Shown here one piece after another: positions 1 to 5,418 of a DNA stretch of 9,178 nucleotides. This stretch comes from Acidobacteriota bacterium (GTDB lineage: Bacteria > Acidobacteriota > Terriglobia > UBA7540), in assembly GCA_003165615.1 (NCBI GenBank), contig PLWR01000192.1:2188-11365 (forward strand), in the 5' to 3' direction. Each line of letters starts with the position of its first letter. Positions within the stretch are counted from its first letter, which is position 1. The notes beneath the pieces are model-generated. The model was not told the origin of the DNA and searched no databases. It worked only from the letters and a program-made list of their open reading frames with translations. A program made the translations under genes and the position numbers.

Positions 1-1089
1 CGCCCCGCCGATCCCGCCTGGGGCACCGCTTATCCCACCATCTGTTGGTACATGTGGCAGCAATATCGCGATCGCCGCATCCTGGAAGAAAATTACGAGG
101 GCATCAAGAAGTACGTGCAGGATCTGCGCCGCCGCGCTCCGGACAACGTTCTGCGATTCAATTTCAACGGCGACTGGATCCCCACTGATGAAGCGCCCGG
201 TGAAGTGATTTCAGACGCTTACTATTACTACGATGTGACCATCCTCAAGAATGTCGCAGGCATTCTGAGGAAGACCGGGGACGAGCAGGATTACTCTCAG
301 CTTGCCCGACAGATCAGGGATGCATTCAATCAGAATTTCCTGAATGCTAAAACTTACGAATATGGGGGCGGAAGCCAAACCGCCAATTCCATGGCCCTGG
401 TTCTCGGGCTCGTCCCTGAGAACGAAATCGGTCATGTGGAGTGGCGCCTTTTCAAAGACGTCCTCTACTATCACAACACCCACCTGACCACCGGTTTTAT
501 TGGCACCAAGTTCTTGATGCCGGCATTGAGCGACTTCCACAACGTCGATCTTGCTTATGACCTCGCGGTTCAAACGACTTACCCGAGTTGGGGACATATG
601 TTGGAGAGAGGTCTCACCACGATTGCAGAAATATGGCCGGACAAAGGCGAAAGAGGCATGTACTCGCACGATCACCCGGCGCTGGGTAGTGTGGGGGCGT
701 GGTTTTATCAGGCGTTGGGCGGAATCAAGCCGGGCTCCGGAGGTGAGGGCTATCAGCATATCCAAATCACTCCTTTGATTCCAGAAGGCCTGCAATGGGC
801 CAGCGCCAGCGTGGAGACAATTCGCGGGACAGTCTCTTCTTCCTGGACCTACTCTCCCCAAATGACCACGTTGGAAGTTACCGTTCCGGTCAACGCCGAT
901 GCGGAAATTCGGATCCCGAAGAACCCAAAAATCACGGAGGGCGTCATCCGTGAAGGCGACAAGGTGATTTGGCAGAAGGGCAAGTTTGTGGCCGGGGACG
1001 ACGGTGTGACGGCCGCCCGCGAGGGAGACCGCAACATCATGGTCAGTGTGGGCTCAGGACGTTACGTTTTTCATTTGAGCGAGAATTAG
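1..1089 (+). CDS. alpha-L-rhamnosidase (GH78 family), C-terminal part
   Basis: This reading frame is open from the first base and ends at TAG 1087-1089, so the 5' part of the gene lies outside the window; 362 residues are visible. GH78 enzymes remove terminal alpha-L-rhamnose from pectins and plant glycosides with inversion. Family landmarks are in order. The segment DPAWGTAYPTICWYMWQQY (bases 10-66) matches the conserved GH78 D-P-A-W-G helix region. FNGDWI lies near 166-183. ANSMALVLGLVP lies near 382-417. GLTTIAEIW (610-636) carries the glutamate at 628-630 that aligns with the catalytic base of the usual TTIWExW motif. SHDHPALGSVGAWFYQALGGI (664-726) matches the usual SLNHYAxGSVxxWLYxxxAGI stretch. 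From about 745 a C-terminal beta-sandwich follows, with the typical pattern of ITPLIP, an RGTVSSSW strand and a TVPVNADAEIRIPK strand. The N-terminal domains and any signal peptide cannot be seen. Confidence 0.93.
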   Translation, partial: RPADPAWGTAYPTICWYMWQQYRDRRILEENYEGIKKYVQDLRRRAPDNVLRFNFNGDWIPTDEAPGEVISDAYYYYDVTILKNVAGILRKTGDEQDYSQLARQIRDAFNQNFLNAKTYEYGGGSQTANSMALVLGLVPENEIGHVEWRLFKDVLYYHNTHLTTGFIGTKFLMPALSDFHNVDLAYDLAVQTTYPSWGHMLERGLTTIAEIWPDKGERGMYSHDHPALGSVGAWFYQALGGIKPGSGGEGYQHIQITPLIPEGLQWASASVETIRGTVSSSWTYSPQMTTLEVTVPVNADAEIRIPKNPKITEGVIREGDKVIWQKGKFVAGDDGVTAAREGDRNIMVSVGSGRYVFHLSEN

Positions 1090-1168
1090 CACCTTTCCTT
1101 ATAGGTTCGTCGATGAAGTCAGTCCACAGAGCGCGCGGACGGTCAATTCTCTCGGCCGGGGGTTATTC

Positions 1169-2521
1169 ATGAGATTCGCAAAGGCTACCTGGCTTCGCAC
1201 GGCAGCAGCAGTAGTTGCCGCTTTTGTTATCGTCAGCCTTCTACCTGCGGCTGGCGCAGGGTCAGAAAGCGCCGATTTCTATGTGGCCTTAAACGGAAAT
1301 GATGCGTGGTCTGGCAAACTCGCGGCGCCCAATCCGGCGGGAACCGACGGCCCCTTCGCCAGCCTTGCGCGCGCGCGGAATGCGGTCAGGGCGCTGAAAT
1401 CGGTGGGGGGACCACCCACCCCGTTGACCGTCATGATCCGAGAGGGCAAGTACTTTCTGCATGATGCACTCACCTTCACCAACGATGACTCAGGCACCGC
1501 CCAAGCGCCGATCACCTACCGGGCTTATCCGGGCGAGCATCCGGTATTGAGCGGTGGACGGCGCGTCACAGGCTGGAAAACTTACCGGGGACAGATCCTG
1601 GTGGCTGACTTGCCGGATTCGAAAGGAGGCAAGGGGAAAGCACGGCAACTTTTTCTCAACGGAAAGCGGCAGATCCGCGCGCGCTGGCCCAACCTGGACC
1701 CCAACGATCCTTTGTACGGCGGTTGGTTGTTCATGCAGGGCCCGGCGGAGAAGGGCAGCATCGCCGCGTTTCAGTATGTGCAGGGGGCGCTGCCGCATCA
1801 CTGGGCGAAGCCATCGGAAGGCGAGGTGGAATTCTACCTGGGGTCAGGGCAGTGGCGCAGCACCGTGCCGATCCAATCGATCGATGAACAGAGCCGCACC
1901 ATCCGGCTGACGCATCCCGGCGTCCAGTTTGATGTGCAGCCCTGGTATCAGATCACTCCGTTTCGGGCCAACAATCTATTCTACGTCGTCAACCTCCTCG
2001 AAGAACTCGACCAGCCGGGCGAGTGGTGCTTCGACTCGGAGGAAGGACGGGTATACTTCTGGCCGTCCGCGGGCAAGTTAATGGCGACGGACGAAGTTGA
2101 GGTTCCGTGGCAGCGAAACCTCATCGATATCGACGGGGCCTCATGGCTGAAGATTTCCGGCCTGACCTTCACGGAAACGATGGACGGCGACAATTTCCAT
2201 CACGAGGGCGTGCAGGGCGTGGGCGCGATGTATCCGCAGGCCAACTGGCAATTCGGCGGCGATGCCGTGCACCTGAAAAACGCCGAACACTGTACGATTG
2301 AGAACAACCGGTTCGACGCGGTGGGTTGTAATGCGATTTACCTGGAAGGTTACAACTACCGCAATGTGATCCGCCGGAATGACATTTCCGAAGCGGGCGC
2401 GAACGGCATCTGCCTGCTGGGAACCCTGGAAAAACATCCCCTCTTCAACCGGGTGGAGGACAACTCCATCCGGCGCATTGGAGTCCTGAACAAATATGTG
2501 GCTGGGATTTTTCTGGGATGA
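1169..2521 (+). CDS. beta-helix protein, N-terminal piece (450 aa) with signal peptide
   Basis: This is the first piece of the broken gene. The N-terminus (RFAKATWLR, then a hydrophobic stretch to LLPAAGA at about residue 30) is a clear Sec-type signal peptide. Residues 36-75 (DFYVALNGND, WSGKLAAPN, TDGPFASLARARNAVR) are the standard opening of secreted parallel beta-helix enzymes (the DUF1565-like start). Residues 160-175 (QLFLNGKRQIRARWPN) and 280-299 (DQPGEWCFDSEEGRVYFWP) are recurring motifs of large uncharacterised beta-helix hydrolases. From about residue 318 the repeating coils begin, with N-rich turns such as CTIENNRFDAVGCNAIYLEG. The ATG at 1169 is chosen because it gives a complete signal peptide; the upstream GGGGG at 1158-1162 is only a weak ribosome site. 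The piece lacks the rest of the helix and would probably not fold alone. Confidence 0.75.
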   Translation: MRFAKATWLRTAAAVVAAFVIVSLLPAAGAGSESADFYVALNGNDAWSGKLAAPNPAGTDGPFASLARARNAVRALKSVGGPPTPLTVMIREGKYFLHDALTFTNDDSGTAQAPITYRAYPGEHPVLSGGRRVTGWKTYRGQILVADLPDSKGGKGKARQLFLNGKRQIRARWPNLDPNDPLYGGWLFMQGPAEKGSIAAFQYVQGALPHHWAKPSEGEVEFYLGSGQWRSTVPIQSIDEQSRTIRLTHPGVQFDVQPWYQITPFRANNLFYVVNLLEELDQPGEWCFDSEEGRVYFWPSAGKLMATDEVEVPWQRNLIDIDGASWLKISGLTFTETMDGDNFHHEGVQGVGAMYPQANWQFGGDAVHLKNAEHCTIENNRFDAVGCNAIYLEGYNYRNVIRRNDISEAGANGICLLGTLEKHPLFNRVEDNSIRRIGVLNKYVAGIFLG

Positions 2522-2985
2522 GCGACGGCAACATTATCGGCCACAACCTGCTGGAATACCTTCCCCACCATGCAATTAACCTTGGAAATAATCCCTGGGG
2601 AAGAAACATTATCGAATATAACGTGATTCGCCACGTCTGCCTGGAAATCATGGATACCGGGGCGATCAATTCCTGGATGGAGCAGCCCGCCAGCCAGGAC
2701 GCGGAGCGGGTGGGCCATGTCATCCGTTTCAACTACATTGCCGACGTGTATGGCTTTCAGGTTAAGGACGGCAGAGTCGGCAGGGGCGACAGCGAACTTC
2801 TCAACGGCATTTACCTGGACAACTACACCAGCAACTGTCTGGTCTACGGTAACGTCGTTGTCCGCTGTCGAAATGGTATCCAGATTCATGCCGGGCGCAA
2901 CAACGTCATCGAGAACAATATTTTTGTCAACTGCTGGGCCAATTACTTTAGCATCGACGCAGTTACAGGGGGTTCACCCTATTAG
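2518..2985 (+). CDS. beta-helix protein, middle piece (155 aa)
   Basis: This is the second piece of the broken gene, in the -1 frame relative to the first. Its ATG (2518-2520) overlaps the upstream TGA as ATGA, so reinitiation is conceivable, but no good ribosome site precedes it. The sequence consists of continuous beta-helix coils: GNIIGHNLLEYLPHHAINLG, NIIEYNVIRHV, NGIYLDNYTSNCLVYGNVVV and NNVIENNIFVNC. The MDTGAINSW segment resembles a conserved stretch in secreted beta-helix glycosidases. No signal peptide is present, so on its own it could not be exported. It ends at TAG 2983-2985, directly followed in the same frame by the third piece. Confidence 0.6.
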   Translation: MSDGNIIGHNLLEYLPHHAINLGNNPWGRNIIEYNVIRHVCLEIMDTGAINSWMEQPASQDAERVGHVIRFNYIADVYGFQVKDGRVGRGDSELLNGIYLDNYTSNCLVYGNVVVRCRNGIQIHAGRNNVIENNIFVNCWANYFSIDAVTGGSPY

Positions 2986-3357
2986 AAGAACATGGCGGGA
3001 TTCCTCTCGGGCAACTACCTGTGGCGGAATATCAGTTACCAGACCAGCCCCGACACGGTTTACATGTACATCCACAATGGCTGGACGGAGCGCACTTTTG
3101 CGGATTCGAATTACAATCTCATTTACCACCAGGTCGCGGGGCAAATTCGGCTGGAAGACCGCCGCGGCGTGGGAAGGCGGGAGAAAGTTTCGACGCTCGC
3201 GGAATGGAAGGCGCTTGGATATGAAGCTGATTCTGTCCAGGCGGATCCGCTGTTCGTGGACCCGGAGCACGACAATTACCGGCTGAAACCGGACTCGCCC
3301 GCGTTCAAGCTGGGGTTCATGCCCATCGACATGGACAGCATGGGGCCTCGCAAGTAG
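2986..3357 (+). CDS. beta-helix protein, C-terminal piece (from AAG after the internal TAG; first ATG at 2992)
   Basis: This is the third piece, in the same frame as the middle one. It begins KNMAGFLSGNYLWRNISYQ and ends with the typical tail of these proteins: ADPLFVDPEHDNYRLKPDSPAFKLGF, shortened here to its key parts ADPLFVDPE and RLKPDSPAFKLGF. This tail is the usual final segment of secreted beta-helix proteins (a line giving 'D-P-x-F-V-D' then 'L-x-x-x-S-P-A-x-x-x-G'). Its presence shows that the original gene was full length to its normal end. No plausible ribosome site lies ahead of the ATG at 2992, so independent translation is unlikely. Confidence 0.6.
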   Translation, partial: KNMAGFLSGNYLWRNISYQTSPDTVYMYIHNGWTERTFADSNYNLIYHQVAGQIRLEDRRGVGRREKVSTLAEWKALGYEADSVQADPLFVDPEHDNYRLKPDSPAFKLGFMPIDMDSMGPRK

Positions 3358-3369
3358 GGCTGTGAATTT

Positions 3370-3375
3370 GAGGAG
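3370..3375 (+). promoter_or_regulatory. ribosome binding site of the histidine phosphatase
   Basis: GAGGAG lies four bases before ATG 3380. It lies downstream of the alternative GTG at 3362, so it decides the start in favour of the ATG. Confidence 0.7.
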
Positions 3376-3379
3376 ACGC

Positions 3380-4024
3380 ATGGCACTTTTCTATTTTCTC
3401 CGGCACGGTGAAGCCACCTGGAACGCGGAGGGGCGCTGGTGCGGGCGCACGGACGTTCCACTGTCGGATGGGGGCCGGCGCCAGGCACAGTTGCTGGCGC
3501 AGCGATTGAGACCAATTTTGATCGAGGCCCTCTACTCAAGCCCTCTGGAGCGCGCGCTGGAAACCGCCCGCATCGTCGGCGAGGCCATTGGGCGGGAACC
3601 CGTGGTGGACCGCCGCCTGATGGAATTGAATTATGGCGCCTGGGAGGGCAGGACTTATGAGGAAAGCAGGCGGGCCACTCCTGACATCTACCGCGCCTGG
3701 GAAGCGGATCCGGCCAAGGTGGCTCCTCCCGAGGGCGAAAGTGGCGAGCAGCTGGTCGAACGCGTCACACCGTTTCTGGTGGAAGTTGCACAAAGGCACC
3801 AGGCCGGGAACGTAGTAGTGGTATGCCACCGAACCCTCTGCCGCCTGATCGCCTGCTACATCATGGGCGTGCCCCTTTCCGAATACCGGAAGCGCATCCC
3901 CATGGACAATGCCGCGCTCAACATCTTTGAAACACGGGAAGGGAAATGGCACGTGGTGGCGCTGAATGATACCTCGCACCTTACCCCAATCGCCGAGCCC
4001 GCTGCGGCGCTACAAGGCGAATGA
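3380..4024 (+). CDS. histidine phosphatase family protein (phosphoglycerate mutase-like / CobC-like)
   Basis: The protein has 214 residues, normal for the family. These cytoplasmic enzymes transfer phosphate through a phospho-histidine. The signature FLRHGEATWN (residues 6-15) contains R8 and the phospho-acceptor H9. RTDVPLSDGG (23-32) is the typical second motif. SSPLERALETA (53-63) carries the second arginine, R58. E82 in MELNYGAWEG is the likely proton donor. PPEGES (116-121) and VVCHRTLCR (147-155, H150) complete the active site. The usual 'HGG' after the last histidine is here HRT. The substrate cannot be told; alpha-ribazole phosphate, a sugar phosphate or phosphoglycerate are family options, and no cobalamin genes are nearby. 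ATG 3380 is chosen over the in-frame GTG at 3362 because AGGAG (3371-3375) sits 4 bases before it. The gene starts 22 bases after the broken beta-helix gene and may have shared its transcript. Confidence 0.92.
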   Translation: MALFYFLRHGEATWNAEGRWCGRTDVPLSDGGRRQAQLLAQRLRPILIEALYSSPLERALETARIVGEAIGREPVVDRRLMELNYGAWEGRTYEESRRATPDIYRAWEADPAKVAPPEGESGEQLVERVTPFLVEVAQRHQAGNVVVVCHRTLCRLIACYIMGVPLSEYRKRIPMDNAALNIFETREGKWHVVALNDTSHLTPIAEPAAALQGE

Positions 4025-4066
4025 CCGGGACTCTCTGCGGGGCATATCCAATGGCTTGCAGAGTGG

Positions 4067-4086
4067 ATTCCCGCCTTCGCGGGAAT
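4067..4086 (+). repeat. dispersed hairpin repeat (ATTCCCGC-loop-GCGGGAAT)
   Basis: Perfect 8-bp arms, ATTCCCGC (4067-4074) and GCGGGAAT (4079-4086), enclose a CTTC loop. Including flanks (TGG before, GACC after) it matches a very common intergenic repeat in many bacteria, which yields the spurious reverse-strand peptide FPRRRES often seen in databases and resembles the dRS3 core of Neisseria. There is no T-run after the stem, so it is not a classic terminator, though it could stabilise the 3' end of the phosphatase transcript. It lies in the gap 4025-4199, which has no gene that can be supported. Confidence 0.75.
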
Positions 4087-4129
4087 GACCGCACTTCGGA
4101 GCGCCCATGTCTCGCAAATGACACCACTA

Positions 4130-4157
4130 CCCCTTCCGGCAACCCCTTGCCCGGCAA
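4130..4157 (+). repeat. short imperfect tandem repeat
   Basis: CCCCTTCCGGCAA (4130-4142) is followed directly by CCCCTTGCCCGGCAA (4143-4157); the copies differ by two inserted bases. The second copy also contains the inverted repeat CTTGCC-C-GGCAAG (4146-4158). It lies about 45 bases upstream of the propeller gene. A regulatory role is possible but unsupported. Confidence 0.45.
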
Positions 4158-4188
4158 GATTGGGCGTGATAGGTTGACTCGTTCCCCC

Positions 4189-4195
4189 AAGGAGG
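4189..4195 (+). promoter_or_regulatory. ribosome binding site of the beta-propeller gene
   Basis: AAGGAGG is a near-perfect Shine-Dalgarno sequence 4 bases before ATG 4200. The second in-frame ATG (4212) would be 16 bases away, so the first ATG is preferred. Confidence 0.75.
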
Positions 4196-4199
4196 ATTT

Positions 4200-5276
4200 A
4201 TGAATCAGCGCATGGCGCGAAGTATCAGCGCAAGGACTCCGGTGGCAAGAATAGCTTGTGCAATCTTACTGGCCGCGTTGGCAGCGGCCGCTTTCTCCGG
4301 CCGTCCTCTCGCGGCGGCGGATGGAGATTATCATCTTCTCAAGAAAGTTGTGCTGGGTGGCGAAGGAGGTTGGGACTACCTCATCTGCGACAGTGCCGCG
4401 CGCCGCGTTTACATTTCGCGGGGCACGCACGTCATGGTGGTGGATGCCAATAGCTATGCCGTGGTGGGAGACATTCCCGGCACGGAGGGAGTACACGGCA
4501 TCGCCTTGGCGCCTGAGTTGGGCCGCGGATTTACCAGCAACGGCCGCACCAACACCGTCACGATTTTTGATCTCAAAACGCTGAAGGTCCTGGGAACGAC
4601 GCCCACCGGCAATGGCCCTGACGCCATTGTGTACGATCCGGCTTCCCAGCGCGTCTTCACCTTTAACGGTCACAGTGGCGACGCGACGGCCATCGATGCG
4701 GGCTCGGGAAATCCCGTCGGAACGATCACCCTGGGAGGCAGGCCGGAGTTTGCCGCTGCCGACGGGCAGGGGCACATTTACAATAATCTGGAAGACAAGT
4801 GCGAACTCCTGCAAATCGATTCGCAAAAACTCACGGTGACTGCGCGCTGGCCGCTGGCGTCGTGTGAAAGTCCCTCGGGGTTGGCGATGGACAGAGAACA
4901 CCGCCGGCTCTTCGTCGGCTGCCATAATCAGATGATGGCCGTGGTGGACGCGGACTCCGGCAGGGTGCTGGCGACACCGGCGATTGGCCAGGGTGTGGAC
5001 GCCAACGCCTTCGACCCGGGAACCCAGCTTGCTTTCAGCTCCAATGGCGACGGCACGCTCACCGTCGTTCACGAAGACTCGCCGGAGAAGTTCATCCCCG
5101 TCGCGAGTGTCCCCACCCAGCGGGGTGCGCGGACCATGGCGCTGGATTTAGAGACGCATCATGTCTTTCTCGTGACGGCGGAATTCGGGCCGCCTCCCGC
5201 GCCCACGCCGGAGCATCCGCGTTCGCGGCCGCCAGCCATTCCCGGCACCTTTACGCTGCTGGTTTTTGGGCCGTGA
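4200..5276 (+). CDS. secreted YncE-like beta-propeller (YVTN repeat) protein
   Basis: The protein has 358 residues. An N-terminal signal peptide is clear: basic start, hydrophobic stretch at residues 17-33 (ARIACAILLAALAAAAF), likely cleavage after LAAA near residue 40. The rest consists of recurring blades of the YVTN/YncE type, each with a strand such as RRVYISRGTHVMVVDANS, then a turn and a line like VVGDIPG..GVHGIALAPE. Further blades are GRGFTSNGRTNTVTIFDLKT, QRVFTFNGHSGDATAIDAGS, RRLFVGCHNQMMAVVDADSG and LAFSSNGDGTLTVVHEDS (quoted in part). About six to seven blades fit the length. Such proteins are periplasmic or extracellular scaffolds or binding proteins; no catalytic motif is seen and the ligand is unknown. 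A proline-rich segment (PPPAPTPEHPRSRPP) interrupts the last blade before the terminal strand GTFTLLVFGP. The gene stands alone after a 175-base gap and ends at TGA 5274-5276. Confidence 0.88.
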   Translation: MNQRMARSISARTPVARIACAILLAALAAAAFSGRPLAAADGDYHLLKKVVLGGEGGWDYLICDSAARRVYISRGTHVMVVDANSYAVVGDIPGTEGVHGIALAPELGRGFTSNGRTNTVTIFDLKTLKVLGTTPTGNGPDAIVYDPASQRVFTFNGHSGDATAIDAGSGNPVGTITLGGRPEFAAADGQGHIYNNLEDKCELLQIDSQKLTVTARWPLASCESPSGLAMDREHRRLFVGCHNQMMAVVDADSGRVLATPAIGQGVDANAFDPGTQLAFSSNGDGTLTVVHEDSPEKFIPVASVPTQRGARTMALDLETHHVFLVTAEFGPPPAPTPEHPRSRPPAIPGTFTLLVFGP

Positions 5277-5418
5277 ATGGTGGCGGAGCCGCGTTAGCCA
5301 CTCGGAGAGTTCGCCAATTTGGAAAGCCGTAATCATAGACCGCCGCCACAATGAACCGAAAGAGTTTAGTTACGTGACCACAGAACACTCCATTGACGGC
5401 CTGCCCCAGGCTTCTTCT

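Larger units (their letters stand above)
1169..3357 (+). pseudogene. secreted right-handed parallel beta-helix protein, interrupted by a frameshift and a nonsense codon
   Basis: Three consecutive open stretches read as one protein of about 729 residues, so this is annotated as a single broken gene. Break 1: the first frame ends GIFLG followed by TGA 2519-2521, while the protein continues as MSDGNIIGHN one frame over. Restoring one G in the GGG run at 2515-2517 would rejoin the frames (GIFLG-MSDGN). Break 2: TAG at 2983-2985 lies in the same frame as the following KNMAGFLSGNYLWRN; a TGG-to-TAG change would explain it. Three intact genes here end in TAG (1087, 3355 and 8367 as the third piece, rhamnosidase and STAS show), which argues against TAG being recoded. 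The protein is predicted to be exported and carbohydrate-active, and it sits next to a rhamnosidase. Either real decay or sequencing error in the assembly would explain the breaks; the homopolymer location of break 1 keeps error possible. A GH141-like identity is a guess from the overall architecture. Confidence 0.8.

Noticed and set aside
211..861. A long minus-strand frame opposite the rhamnosidase (216 codons)
   Set aside because: It is a shadow: the plus strand encodes clear GH78 motifs across the whole stretch and the reverse peptide has no recognisable domain.
4067..4086. Hairpin as a rho-independent terminator of the histidine phosphatase gene
   Set aside because: No T-run follows the stem, and the sequence matches a dispersed repeat instead.
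4174..4202. TTGACT at 4174 as a -35 element for the propeller gene
   Set aside because: A 17-base spacer would put the -10 on the start codon itself, and the strong Shine-Dalgarno sequence before ATG 4200 shows that the message needs a leader.
4266..5072. A 268-codon minus-strand frame opposite the propeller gene
   Set aside because: It is a shadow in GC-rich coding DNA; the plus strand has a strong ribosome site, signal peptide and repeated blades.
5266..5418. N-terminal extension of the TPR membrane protein back to TTG 5266
   Set aside because: It overlaps the end of the propeller gene, starts with a rare codon without a ribosome site, and adds a polar stretch not expected before the first membrane segment of this family.
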